Shown piece by piece: positions 55,825 to 64,000 of a stretch of 64,000 nt of DNA. Every line of letters begins with the position of its first letter. The stretch's first letter is position 1. This DNA comes from Verrucomicrobiia bacterium (GTDB lineage Bacteria; Verrucomicrobiota; Verrucomicrobiia; Limisphaerales; JADLHS01). Below the pieces are notes generated by a model. The model made no database searches and was not told the DNA's origin. It saw only the letters and a program-made list of their open reading frames with translations. The translations under genes and the position numbers were made by a program. The stretch spans positions 62,001 through 126,000 of the forward strand of contig JAHCLO010000015.1 of the NCBI GenBank assembly GCA_026125285.1, given 5' to 3'.

Positions 55825-56151
55825 ATGAATGTCACGCGAGAACCAACGCGCAAACCGCTGTGCAACAAGCCGCTGAAGGCGGGCTTGCTGCTGGGCTTGC
55901 TGCTGTTTGTCCTGGCGATGGCTCAATTCAAGGCACTGCACCATTTCCTGCACACCGATGCTGCTGCCCCTGACCACCAGTGCGCGGTAACGCTGCTCAC
56001 CAGCGGTCAGGTTGATTCGGCTTCGCCGGAAGTGCAGGTTGCGGTCATTACTTCAATTGTCGTCGCTTGCCCGCAACCTGCCCCACTGCTGTTGCCGGTT
56101 GCCGATTACTCGCTTCTCCCCGGCCGGGGTCCGCCGGCTTCTCTTCTCTAA
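55825..56151 (+). CDS. Small membrane protein with an HHFLHTD segment
   Basis: The 108-residue protein has one transmembrane helix (AGLLLGLLLFVLAMAQ), then KALHHFLHTDAAAPDHQCAVTLL, a short run with three His in HHFLH and one Cys, and a second hydrophobic region (VAVITSIVV). Similar short proteins occur in verrucomicrobial metal or TonB loci as I recall them; the family is unnamed here. It opens the putative metal-responsive surface module. Confidence 0.6.
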   Translation: MNVTREPTRKPLCNKPLKAGLLLGLLLFVLAMAQFKALHHFLHTDAAAPDHQCAVTLLTSGQVDSASPEVQVAVITSIVVACPQPAPLLLPVADYSLLPGRGPPASLL

Positions 56152-56303
56152 TTCTCTGGTCGCCTTTCCACGGCTGGAGTGTGTCCACGCCTGAATGGCG
56201 TTGATGCCTCGGAGGAAAGGATCGTTCTAAGTCATCATCAACCTGGGGTTTCTCTGCTGCCCGGATTTGCGTCCGCGTGAATCGAAAGCCGAACCGAAAT
56301 ACT

Positions 56304-57023
56304 ATGAAAACGAATCAGGCGTTCACCCGCCGTGGCGGGTTTACATTGATCGAATTGCTGGTGGTCATCGCCATTATCGCCCTCCTGGCTGCCATGTTGT
56401 TGCCGGCCATGGCTGGAGCCAAAGCCAGGGCCAAGGCCTGCGTGTGCAAGTCCAACATGCGACAAATCGGCCTTGCGATGGCGATGTACGCCGAGGACCA
56501 CAACGGTTATCTACCCGGCACGATGCACGGCGCGGGTGGCGATACCAATCGCTCGTGGATCATCAGCCTCGCGCCCTACGTGGGGAAGGTGGACGAGATC
56601 CGGCTTTGCCCCGCCGATCCCAAGGGCGCCGACCGGCTCGCCAACGGCGGATCGAGCTACGTGCTCAACGAATACACTGCTGTCCGGCAGGCGAACATCT
56701 TCGGTGCCGCCATCGGGCCGGACTACCGCAAGCTCGACACTCTGCGCCGTCCCAGTGACACGCACACCGTGTTCATCACTTCGGACCGCACGGAAGTGGG
56801 TATCAGTTCGGACCACACGCACTCCCGGTCGTGGGCGAGCAACTGGTCAGCCGTGATCAGTGATATTCAGCCCGACCGGCACAGCGCGGGGCGCAGGTCC
56901 CCGGACCATTCGACCGGCACTGGTAATTACCTGTTCGCCGACGGCCGGGTTGCCGGCCTCAAGGCGGAAACCCTCAAAGCGCGCATCCAGCGGGGTGAGA
57001 ATTTCTCCAAACCGCCACAATGA
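56304..57023 (+). CDS. Type II pseudopilin-like protein (prepilin N-terminus, H-X9-DG)
   Basis: About 239 residues starting at MKTNQAFTRRGGFTLIELLVVIA, the prepilin leader and hydrophobic helix with the Gly-Phe cleavage site. An H-X9-DG-type C-terminal region contains DHSTGTGNYLFADGRV. These proteins are numerous in Planctomycetes and Verrucomicrobia and may build type II secretion or surface filaments. It lies between the small membrane protein and two surface proteins. Confidence 0.9.
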   Translation: MKTNQAFTRRGGFTLIELLVVIAIIALLAAMLLPAMAGAKARAKACVCKSNMRQIGLAMAMYAEDHNGYLPGTMHGAGGDTNRSWIISLAPYVGKVDEIRLCPADPKGADRLANGGSSYVLNEYTAVRQANIFGAAIGPDYRKLDTLRRPSDTHTVFITSDRTEVGISSDHTHSRSWASNWSAVISDIQPDRHSAGRRSPDHSTGTGNYLFADGRVAGLKAETLKARIQRGENFSKPPQ

Positions 57024-57060
57024 TCTTTCCACTTCGAACCAAGCTCCAAAAAGCGAACTC

Positions 57061-57087
57061 AAACACCAAACACCAAACACCAAACAC
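57061..57087. repeat. Tandem AAACACC repeat
   Basis: Three perfect AAACACC units and a partial fourth end ten nt before the anchor-M gene start. Such short units are of the intergenic, low-complexity kind seen inside gluQ and metH. Confidence 0.7.
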
Positions 57088-57096
57088 TTGAAAGCC

Positions 57097-57804
57097 ATGA
57101 AGAAACAAATCCTACTCACCGCCGCCGTGTGTGCGGCGGCCGCGCTTACTGCGCGCGCCCAAACCCTCCTGACCCTTGAACACGTGGACATCGGCCTTGC
57201 CTTCGAGGACGGCCTCTGGGACCTGCATGTCCACGATGAAACCAACGAACAGGAATACGAACCCGACGACGCCATCCTGTACGTCGGCCTCGCCGCCAGC
57301 GGCACCGTGCCGGCCAATCCACTGTTCAGCTTCCTCGGCAATCCGGGCGATTCGGTTTGGCAATTGCCGCCCAGCGCAGACCCGAATCTGCTGTTCCTGG
57401 GCATTGGCGCCGAGGAAATCGAGGACGGGGTATTTGTAAACGACGTCCTGACCCTGACCCTGACCGGCATCAGCGGTCCCGGGCACTTTGCCCTGTATCA
57501 GACTGACATTTTTAACACGCCCACGGTTTTCATGAATACCCGGGACGGCATCAATTCCGCCGACAAATACGATTTACCGGCCGGCAGTCACTCGCACTTC
57601 TTCTGGGCGTTTTCCGAGATGGGCACTTACACGTTGTCCTTCGAGGCCTCCGGGCTGTTGGACGACGGCCAAAGCACCTTCACCAGCAGTGGTCCGGTGC
57701 CGTACACCTTTCAGGTCGTGCCGGAACCGGCCACGACGGCCTTGCTCGCTGTGGGAGGAACGGGACTGTTGTTCATGGCGCGTCGCCGTACGCGCCAGCG
57801 TTGA
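57097..57804 (+). CDS. PEP-CTERM surface protein with a choice-of-anchor M domain
   Basis: 235 residues: a signal peptide (MKKQILLTAAVCAAAALTARA), a choice-of-anchor M (TIGR03769-like) domain, and a PEP-CTERM sorting signal, VPEPATTALLAVGGTG then a basic tail RRRTRQR. The domain shows LEHVDIGLAFEDG, DSVWQLP, SGPGHFALY and GSHSHFFWAFSEMGTYTL, with conserved His that could bind metal. PEP-CTERM proteins are processed by exosortase. It is 73 nt after the pseudopilin gene. Confidence 0.85.
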   Translation: MKKQILLTAAVCAAAALTARAQTLLTLEHVDIGLAFEDGLWDLHVHDETNEQEYEPDDAILYVGLAASGTVPANPLFSFLGNPGDSVWQLPPSADPNLLFLGIGAEEIEDGVFVNDVLTLTLTGISGPGHFALYQTDIFNTPTVFMNTRDGINSADKYDLPAGSHSHFFWAFSEMGTYTLSFEASGLLDDGQSTFTSSGPVPYTFQVVPEPATTALLAVGGTGLLFMARRRTRQR

Positions 57805-57888
57805 ACTGCGGGCTGGGGCGGTTGCCGGCGTCTGCCTTTCCGCCGGCAACCGTCTGCCCCGCACGAAGTCGAATCACCCAATTGTTTC

Positions 57889-58941
57889 ATGAAAACCCCT
57901 TCGGCCATCTTACTCATGGTTCTGGTGCTCCCAGTTGGTCAATCTCAGGCGCAAACCAACCTGCCGTCATTGATCACCGAGCATGTGGACGTGCGTGTCA
58001 ATTACACGGCAGATGGCACCAATCATCTCAGCATCGTGCTGCACGCCACGGATCACGCGCAGGACTACCAGACGAACCAGATTGTCCTGGTTGCGTTGGA
58101 AAGCAGCAAAATGATCCTGCCCGCGGGCACGCCTTTCGGTAACGAGGGCGATCCGCTGTGGGTGCTGCCTCAAGACCGGCAACCCGGACAGGAGGTCCTG
58201 TCGCTGGGCTTCGCCGCCGGTGCGGCCGGGGTTTTTGTGGATGGCCGGGTGACCGTGCGACTGAAGCGAGTGGAGGGGCCGGGGAATTTCTTTCTGGTCC
58301 AATCCGGCTCGTTTGGCACGCAGATCAAAATGAGCACGGCCGACGGCATTGACGACCTGGACAAGCTGGAACTCCTCACGCCAGGGCATGATCACTACAA
58401 CTGGGCCTTTACCACCAGTGGCGTGTATTGCGTAACGTTCCAGGTCAGTGGCACGCGCGTGGGCGAAAACGATCCGATCTTCAGCCCTGAAGCGACAATC
58501 GTGTTTCACGTCCGGCCCCTGGGCGTGGTCACACCCTACGCGCTCTGGCAGAAGGCGCATTGGTTGCAGGGAACCGCGGAAAGCATCAGCGGTCCGGCCG
58601 CCGACCCGGACGCGGACGGACTGGCCAACGTCTTTGAATACGCATCGCACCTCGATCCCAACGCCGTCTCCACGAACGGGCGTCCTGAGTTTGCGTGGCT
58701 TACGGTCGGGCCGGATACGTTCGGTGCGTTCACCTTTACCAGGGCAAAGGCGGCGACGGATTTGACTTATGAGCCGTCCGCCAGGAGTCAATTAAGCTCC
58801 GGAATCTGGGAAGCCCTGACCCATGAGGTCGGGGTAATTGACCACGACGCCACCGAGACCGTCACCTTGCGCGACACGGTTCCGATGGGTTCGCCGACCA
58901 GTCGCTTTTATCAGTTTCGAGTTCAACTCCACGAGCCATGA
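57889..58941 (+). CDS. Exported choice-of-anchor M domain protein with a DPDxDG tail
   Basis: 350 residues with a signal peptide (MKTPSAILLMVLVLPVGQSQA). The choice-of-anchor M domain (about 28-205) has ITEHVDVRVNYTADG, DPLWVLPQ, EGPGNFFLVQSG and TPGHDHYNWAFTTSGVY, the same His pattern as its neighbour. A C-terminal domain has DPDADGLANVFEYASHLDP and a fibronectin-like end. It lacks a PEP-CTERM signal. Its stop overlaps the Fur gene start (ATGA), so the two are probably translated together. Confidence 0.8.
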   Translation: MKTPSAILLMVLVLPVGQSQAQTNLPSLITEHVDVRVNYTADGTNHLSIVLHATDHAQDYQTNQIVLVALESSKMILPAGTPFGNEGDPLWVLPQDRQPGQEVLSLGFAAGAAGVFVDGRVTVRLKRVEGPGNFFLVQSGSFGTQIKMSTADGIDDLDKLELLTPGHDHYNWAFTTSGVYCVTFQVSGTRVGENDPIFSPEATIVFHVRPLGVVTPYALWQKAHWLQGTAESISGPAADPDADGLANVFEYASHLDPNAVSTNGRPEFAWLTVGPDTFGAFTFTRAKAATDLTYEPSARSQLSSGIWEALTHEVGVIDHDATETVTLRDTVPMGSPTSRFYQFRVQLHEP

Positions 58942-59480
58942 ATACCCTGGCCCTTGGCCATGCCGCCCGGACTGTCCAGTCCATTACATTCGCCTCGCCA
59001 ATGAAGTCCAGTGGTGAAAGGTTTGCTTGGGCGTGTGAAGCCTGCCGTAAGGCACAGGTTCGCTTGACGCCCAACCGCGAGCGGATGCTGGCCGTCCTGG
59101 CGGAGCAACGTCTGCCCATGAGTTTGGAGGCGTTGGCTGGCACGGAAAGTCTCCGCGGTTGCTGCAACGTGGCGACCGTTTACCGTGCGCTCATGTTATT
59201 CAAGGAAGTGGAAGTGACGCGGCAGGTGAGCCTGCCCAATCGCATCAGCTACTTTGTGCTGAATGTGCCGGGGGAGAGCAGCCATTACCTGATTTGTCGC
59301 GTCTGCGGGGCGGTCAAAGAACTGGGGGCTTGCTGCGGATTCGGCGAGATGGAGAGGCACATCTCGGAACAACACGGCTACCAGGTCATGCATCATGACC
59401 TGGGTTTCTTCGGCGTTTGTCCCGCGTGCCAGAAACTTCCGGCCAAAGCGCCATGGACTAAAGTGCCGGTGCGGCGGTAG
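58938..59480 (+). CDS. Fur-family metalloregulator (Zur-like)
   Basis: 180 residues: a winged helix RLTPNRERMLAVLAEQRLPM with recognition region NVATVYRALMLFKE, then a dimerisation domain HYLICRVCGAVKEL and HDLGFFGVCPACQ with the structural-zinc CxxC pairs. Extra Cys occur in WACEACRKAQ and ELGACCGFG. It is likelier a zinc sensor (Zur) than an iron one given its neighbours, but that is inference. The ATG overlaps the preceding stop. Confidence 0.85.
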   Translation: MNTLALGHAARTVQSITFASPMKSSGERFAWACEACRKAQVRLTPNRERMLAVLAEQRLPMSLEALAGTESLRGCCNVATVYRALMLFKEVEVTRQVSLPNRISYFVLNVPGESSHYLICRVCGAVKELGACCGFGEMERHISEQHGYQVMHHDLGFFGVCPACQKLPAKAPWTKVPVRR

Positions 59481-59509
59481 ATTGAATTACCCACCATTCA
59501 CCTTGGTGC

Positions 59510-59836
59510 TTAGAATTCCAGCGACACAAGTTTCAAGCCTTCGACGCGCCCTGAATTGGGGTCGCGCACGGTATTTGCCTTGCCGGCGAAATACTCGGGT
59601 GGCGCAACCGGATTCAGCAATTGGAAGAGTCGTCGGGTCTTGACCACCTGCACGGCGATGCCGCTGACCGAAATACGCTCGCCCATCATCCGGTTTGGCT
59701 CGCGGGGACTCGGCTCGATCAGACGCGGCGGGGGCGAGGGTGCAGCTTTCGCATCCAGGTTCTGGCTCTCATTGGTCGTTTGGGCCGCCGCAACGCCCAC
59801 CACCAAGACGAGCCATAGTGTCATCTGTGTTTTCAT
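59510..59836 (-). CDS. Small exported protein of unknown function
   Basis: 108 residues with a signal peptide (MKTQMTLWLVLVVGVAAA), a Pro-rich linker, then ERISVSGIAVQVVKTRRLFQLLNP and a short C-terminus. No recognisable family. It runs convergent to the Fur gene. It could be an unrelated single gene or the tail of the metal module. Confidence 0.65.
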   Translation of the reverse strand: MKTQMTLWLVLVVGVAAAQTTNESQNLDAKAAPSPPPRLIEPSPREPNRMMGERISVSGIAVQVVKTRRLFQLLNPVAPPEYFAGKANTVRDPNSGRVEGLKLVSLEF

Positions 59837-60005
59837 CTGTCAGGCTGTGTTAGGTTTGATTCAAACTCGGCCCGAAGCTGGATTTCGTCAACCGCCTGTG
59901 ATGAATCACGAAACTGACGGAATGCCTTCGCGACACCTACAACTCGGATTCATCGGACGGGTTGGCACGTGCGCCGCTGAACCAAGGCCGTGAACGGCGA
60001 CCGCG

Positions 60006-63000
60006 TCAGTGGGCGGCCCCACAAGCGCAGGCAGGCAATCCAGCGCTTGCGGTGGCATGGCGCGGATCGTAGTTCAAGTACGGGCCCAGCCATCGCTCCA
60101 CTTCCGCGAGAGTCATGCCTTTGCGCTGCTGGTAGTCCAGCACCTGATCGCGGTCCAGTTTGCCGACGGCAAAGTACTTCGATTCCGGGTGCGCGAAATA
60201 AAGTCCGCTAACGGAACTGCCGGGCCACATGGCAAAACTTTCGGTGAGTATGATGCCCGCTTTCTTCTCCACGTTTAACAAACGCCAGAGCGTGCCCTTT
60301 TCCGTATGATCGGGACAAGCGGGGTAGCCAGCGGCGGGCCGGATGCCGCGGTACTTTTCGGCAATCAGTTCTTCCGTTGAAAGCTTTTCCGTCGTGCCGT
60401 ATCCCCATTCCTGGCGCGCGCGATGGTGCAGATACTCCGCGAACGCTTCCGCCAATCGGTCGGCCAGGGCCTCGGCCATGATGGCGTTGTAGTCGTCATG
60501 TTCGGCTTTGAATTTCTCGACCAATTCCTGCAAGCCATGTCCGCTCGTGACGGCGAACGCTCCGATGTGGTCATTCGCCCCAGGGGGTTGGAAGGTGGAG
60601 GGTGGGTACTTGGGGGCGACAAAATCAGCCAGACACCAGTTCGGCGCGCCATCGGCTTTTTCCATCTGTTGCCGCAGAAAATGAAAGCGGGTCAGGACTC
60701 TCGTCCGCGATTCATCAGCATAAACCTCCACGTCGTCACCGACGGAGTTTGCCGGAAAGAAACCATAGACCGCCCGCAGCCGCAGCAGTTCCTGGGCAAC
60801 AATATCGGCAAGCAACTTTTGCGCGTCGGCAAAAAGTCTCCGGGCTTCCGCCCCATGCTTTTCATGCTGGAGAATTTTCGGATAAACGCCGCGGAGTTCC
60901 CAAGTATGAAAGAACGGCGACCAGTCAATGAAGGGCACCAACTCGGCCAGCGTGAGGCGGCAGCCGGGAGACGCGGCCGGGGACGAACGATCCGACGTCA
61001 GAACGCGTCGGCCGGTGAATGCAGGCTGCGGCAAGTTCTCGTAACGCAATTGTGGCGCGCGGGCGCGGGCTTCCGCCAACGGCATCAAACGCTCTTTCGG
61101 TTTCGAGTGATGGGTCCGCACGCGTTCATATTCCTCACGGATTTGCCGCACCAGCGCCGGCTTTTGTTCCGCGCTCAACAGCCCGCTCACCACGGGCACG
61201 GCTCGGCTGGCGTCCACGACGTGGACAACCGGTTCCCGGAAGTGCGGCGCGATCTTCACCGCCGTGTGCGCCTTGCTCGTCGTGGCGCCGCCGATGAGCA
61301 ACGGTTGCTTGAAACCTTCACGCTCCAGTTCGCGCGCAACGTGGACCATTTCGTCCAGACTGGGTGTGATCAACCCGCTCAACCCGATGATGTCCACCTG
61401 CTGCTCGCGGGCCGTGGCGAGGATTTTTTCGCAGGGTACCATCACCCCAAGATCAATGATTTCGTAGTTGTTGCACGCCAGCACGACCCCGACGATGTTC
61501 TTGCCGATGTCATGCACGTCGCCTTTGACCGTGGCGAGCAACACTTTGCCTTGCGCCTTCACGGAGTGGCCCGCGGCCACGAGCGCAGCCTTCTCGGCTT
61601 CCATAAACGGCGTGAGATGGGCCACGGCTTTTTTCATGACGCGCGCGGATTTTACCACTTGGGGCAAAAACATTTTGCCCGAACCGAACAAGTCGCCCAC
61701 CACATTCATGCCAGCCATGAGCGGCCCTTCGATCACGGCCAGGGGGCGGCCCATTTTTTGGCGCGCTTCCTCCGTGTCGGTTTCAATGAAATCCACAATG
61801 CCCTTGACCAGCGCGTGTTCGAGTCGCTGCTCCACGGTGCCGTTTCGCCAAGCATTATCGGTCACCTCGGTCTTGTCCCTTTGCTTCACTGACTCGGCAA
61901 ACTTCAACAGGCGCTCCGTGGCGTCTGGCCGCCGGTTCAGCAGCACGTCCTCGACGTGTTCGAGCAGGACTTGGGGAATCTCCTCATACACTTCCAGCAT
62001 GCCCGGATTCACAATGCCCATGTCGAGGCCGGCTTTGATGGCATGGTAAAGGAAGGCCGAGTGCATCGCTTCGCGCACGGTATTGTTCCCGCGGAAACTG
62101 AAGCTGATGTTGCTGATGCCGCCGCTGACCTTGGCGCCCGGGAGGTTCTGTTTGATCCAGTGCGCGGCCCGGATGAAATCCACCGCGTAGTTCGCGTGTT
62201 CTTCCATGCCGGTGCCCACCGTCAGCACGTTCGGATCAAATATGATGTCCTGCGGTGGAAAGCCCACCCGCTGCGTAAGCAATTCATACGCGCGCCGGCA
62301 CACGGCGATGCGGCGTTCAAAGGTATCGGCCTGGCCGTGTTCATCGAAGGCCATCACGACCACGGCGGCACCGTAACGCCGGACCAGCTTCGCCTGTTGG
62401 ACAAATTTCTCCTCCCCTTCCTTGAGGCTGATCGAGTTGACGATGCCTTTGCCCTGAAGGCATTTCAAACCGGCTTCGAGGACCTCCCACTTTGAGGAGT
62501 CCACCATCACCGGCACTTTGGCGATCTCGGATTCACCCGCAATGAGATTCAGGAAGCGGGTCATCGCTGCGACGCCGTCAATCATCCCTTCATCCATACA
62601 AACATCAATGACCTGCGCGCCATTTTCGACCTGCTGGCGTGCGATGGACACGGCGGCTTCAAAATCGCCAGCCTTGATGAGTTGGGCGAATTTCGGCGAA
62701 CCGGCAACGTTCGTGCGTTCGCCGATGTTCACAAAGTTGGTCTGCGGAGTGACGGTGAGCGCGTCGAGTCCGCTCAACCGCAGGTACGGTTCCACGACCG
62801 CTGGCTTGCGGGGCGGCAGATCTTTTACCGCCTTGGCAATCCGTTTGACATGGGCGGGCGTCGTACCACAGCAACCACCCACCAAGTTCAGCCAGCCGTT
62901 CCACGCCCATTCCTCAAGCTGCGGGGCAAGTGACTCCGGTGTTTCTGGAAAGCCCGTCGGGAGCAGGGGATTGGGCAATCCGGCGTTCGGATAGCAACTC

Positions 63001-63887
63001 ACATAAATCGGCGCGACATTTGCCAATTCTTCGATGAGCGGGCGCATTTCCTTCGGTCCGAGCGCGCAATTCATCCCGACGCTCAACAGCGGCACGTGGG
63101 AAATTGAATTCCAAAACGCCTCGACCGTTTGACCCGTGACGCCCCGGTTGCTGCCGGCCTGAATAAACGTGACGGAGGCCATTACGGGCACCTGAGGTTT
63201 GAGATTTGAGACTTGAGATTGCGCGGACAACACCGGGCAGGGAAGGACAACAATGCCGCGCTCCTCGAATACTTGCTGGATGGCGAAGAACGCCGCCTTT
63301 GCGTTTAGCGTGTCGAAGATGGTTTCAACCAGCAGCACGTCCGAGCCGCCGTCCAGCAAGCCGCGAATTTGTTCGCCATACGAAACCACCAGTTGGTCGA
63401 AGGTGCAGGCGCGGGTGGCTGCACTGCTCACGTCCGTCGAGATCGACGACGTCTTTGTCGTCGGCCCAATCGCGCCAGCCACAAAGCACACGCGCCCCGG
63501 TTCCCGCGCCATGACTTTATCCGCGGCGTTGCGGGCGCACTGCGCGCCGGCTTTGGCCAGATCATAGGACAGCGATTCGAGTCCGTAATCAGCCAGCGAG
63601 ATGGATTGGGAATTGAACGTGTTGGTTTCAATGATATCCGCACCCGCTTCGAGATACACGCGATGAATCTCCTCAATAATGTGAGGCTGGGTAATATTTA
63701 ACAGATCATTGCAGCCCTTTAGGTCCTTGCCCTTCCAGTCCGCAAACCGCTGGCCGCGGAACGCCGTTTCATCAAGCTGACGTTGCTGGATCATGGTGCC
63801 CAGCGCGCCGTCAATGATCACAATTCGTTCGCGCAGCAAACGCAGCAGTTCTGCCCCGCGTGAAGTTCCATTTTCAAGCTGATTCAC
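60006..63887 (-). CDS. metH: Cobalamin-dependent methionine synthase
   Basis: About 1293 residues with all four modules: homocysteine-binding ([25 protein letters not shown] zinc Cys), pterin-binding ([18 protein letters not shown]), cobalamin-binding with DVHDIG ([13 protein letters not shown]), and AdoMet reactivation ([15 protein letters not shown]). The start is a GTG at 63887, chosen because it gives the family-typical leader; another GTG is at 63911. An oddity is a short extra segment ([13 protein letters not shown]) encoded by a low-complexity repeat in the first domain. A putative operator lies upstream. Confidence 0.96.
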   Translation of the reverse strand: MNQLENGTSRGAELLRLLRERIVIIDGALGTMIQQRQLDETAFRGQRFADWKGKDLKGCNDLLNITQPHIIEEIHRVYLEAGADIIETNTFNSQSISLADYGLESLSYDLAKAGAQCARNAADKVMAREPGRVCFVAGAIGPTTKTSSISTDVSSAATRACTFDQLVVSYGEQIRGLLDGGSDVLLVETIFDTLNAKAAFFAIQQVFEERGIVVLPCPVLSAQSQVSNLKPQVPVMASVTFIQAGSNRGVTGQTVEAFWNSISHVPLLSVGMNCALGPKEMRPLIEELANVAPIYVSCYPNAGLPNPLLPTGFPETPESLAPQLEEWAWNGWLNLVGGCCGTTPAHVKRIAKAVKDLPPRKPAVVEPYLRLSGLDALTVTPQTNFVNIGERTNVAGSPKFAQLIKAGDFEAAVSIARQQVENGAQVIDVCMDEGMIDGVAAMTRFLNLIAGESEIAKVPVMVDSSKWEVLEAGLKCLQGKGIVNSISLKEGEEKFVQQAKLVRRYGAAVVVMAFDEHGQADTFERRIAVCRRAYELLTQRVGFPPQDIIFDPNVLTVGTGMEEHANYAVDFIRAAHWIKQNLPGAKVSGGISNISFSFRGNNTVREAMHSAFLYHAIKAGLDMGIVNPGMLEVYEEIPQVLLEHVEDVLLNRRPDATERLLKFAESVKQRDKTEVTDNAWRNGTVEQRLEHALVKGIVDFIETDTEEARQKMGRPLAVIEGPLMAGMNVVGDLFGSGKMFLPQVVKSARVMKKAVAHLTPFMEAEKAALVAAGHSVKAQGKVLLATVKGDVHDIGKNIVGVVLACNNYEIIDLGVMVPCEKILATAREQQVDIIGLSGLITPSLDEMVHVARELEREGFKQPLLIGGATTSKAHTAVKIAPHFREPVVHVVDASRAVPVVSGLLSAEQKPALVRQIREEYERVRTHHSKPKERLMPLAEARARAPQLRYENLPQPAFTGRRVLTSDRSSPAASPGCRLTLAELVPFIDWSPFFHTWELRGVYPKILQHEKHGAEARRLFADAQKLLADIVAQELLRLRAVYGFFPANSVGDDVEVYADESRTRVLTRFHFLRQQMEKADGAPNWCLADFVAPKYPPSTFQPPGANDHIGAFAVTSGHGLQELVEKFKAEHDDYNAIMAEALADRLAEAFAEYLHHRARQEWGYGTTEKLSTEELIAEKYRGIRPAAGYPACPDHTEKGTLWRLLNVEKKAGIILTESFAMWPGSSVSGLYFAHPESKYFAVGKLDRDQVLDYQQRKGMTLAEVERWLGPYLNYDPRHATASAGLPACACGAAH
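63194..63220. repeat. TTTGAGA-type tandem repeat inside metH
   Basis: Three imperfect TTTGAG(A) units lie within the coding frame and encode [10 protein letters not shown]. The segment falls in the homocysteine-binding domain where E. coli-type MetH has no such insertion. It parallels the in-frame repeat in gluQ. Confidence 0.6.
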
Positions 63888-63928
63888 GGGGTGACAATAA
63901 CCAACATACACCTGACTTCAAGTTAAAA

Positions 63929-63952
63929 ATCAATGTATCAGGATATGAAGAT
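63929..63952. promoter_or_regulatory. 24-bp dyad operator candidate upstream of metH
   Basis: The plus strand reads ATC-N4-TATC-AG-GATA-N4-GAT, an interrupted palindrome with both inner and outer half-sites. It lies 41 nt before the preferred metH start, inside an AT-rich island that is otherwise rare in this window. It resembles dyads of SAM/SAH-responsive or methionine regulators in general layout, as I recall them. Confidence 0.5.
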
Positions 63953-64000
63953 ATGAACTATTTTAGACAAATGAACTTTTGCCCCGGCTCGTATGCGGTT

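Overview
The window is a GC-rich bacterial chromosome segment that most resembles a Verrucomicrobiota genome of the Pedosphaera/Limisphaera type. This is inferred from family content, with no database search. The pointers are PEP-CTERM and choice-of-anchor M surface proteins, an H-X9-DG pseudopilin, secreted proteins with type-3-thrombospondin-like DPDxDG tails, a Tat-exported Gfo/Idh/MocA oxidoreductase, a BlaI/M56 pair, RHS fragments and many long palindromic intergenic repeats. I found no rRNA, tRNA, CRISPR array, prophage or intact insertion sequence.

Layout. 1-3.2 kb: a BlaI-type repressor and an M56 (BlaR1-like) membrane protease whose C-terminal half is a secretin domain; the gene runs off the left edge. 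3.3-6.0 kb: GluQ-type tRNA-modifying synthetase, an RmlD-like reductase and an exported FKBP. 6.1-8.1 kb: rpsB-tsf with a two-hairpin leader and a strong terminator. 8.3-18.3 kb: a mostly minus-strand housekeeping block (apt, sigma-70, zinc protease, upp-sppA, esterase, BioF-like, SLBB lipoprotein, mogA, moaC, panB, heptose kinase).

18.4-22.5 kb is an accessory island. It holds a 5'-truncated RHS gene with a nuclease-like C-terminal tip, a WG-repeat neighbour that could be its immunity protein, and a broken second RHS copy carrying a 99-nt in-frame palindromic insertion. 22.5-39.1 kb is rich in exported proteins (1700-residue subtilase, TIM-barrel-like protein, PQQ-propeller, P1 peptidase, sialidase, a four-repeat protein), plus a degenerate-receiver PP2C phosphatase and a lone fumarase beta subunit.

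39.1-50.2 kb mixes metabolic genes (ABM monooxygenase, Fe-ADH, GH16, an ATP-cone kinase, UDP-sugar dehydrogenase and epimerase) with two dense islands of palindromic repeats and a second RHS remnant carrying another 99-nt insertion. 50.2-55.7 kb: parC-like topoisomerase, comB, Ogg, Gfo/Idh. 55.8-59.5 kb is a candidate metal-responsive surface module: small His-containing membrane protein, pseudopilin, two choice-of-anchor M proteins and a Fur/Zur repressor, the last two translationally coupled. 60.0-63.9 kb: metH preceded by a 24-bp dyad operator.

The strongest leads are the protease-secretin fusion, the in-frame 99-nt elements in RHS genes (with a related 36-nt insertion in an intergenic repeat), the RHS-tip/WG-repeat pair, and the Fur-coupled choice-of-anchor M cluster.
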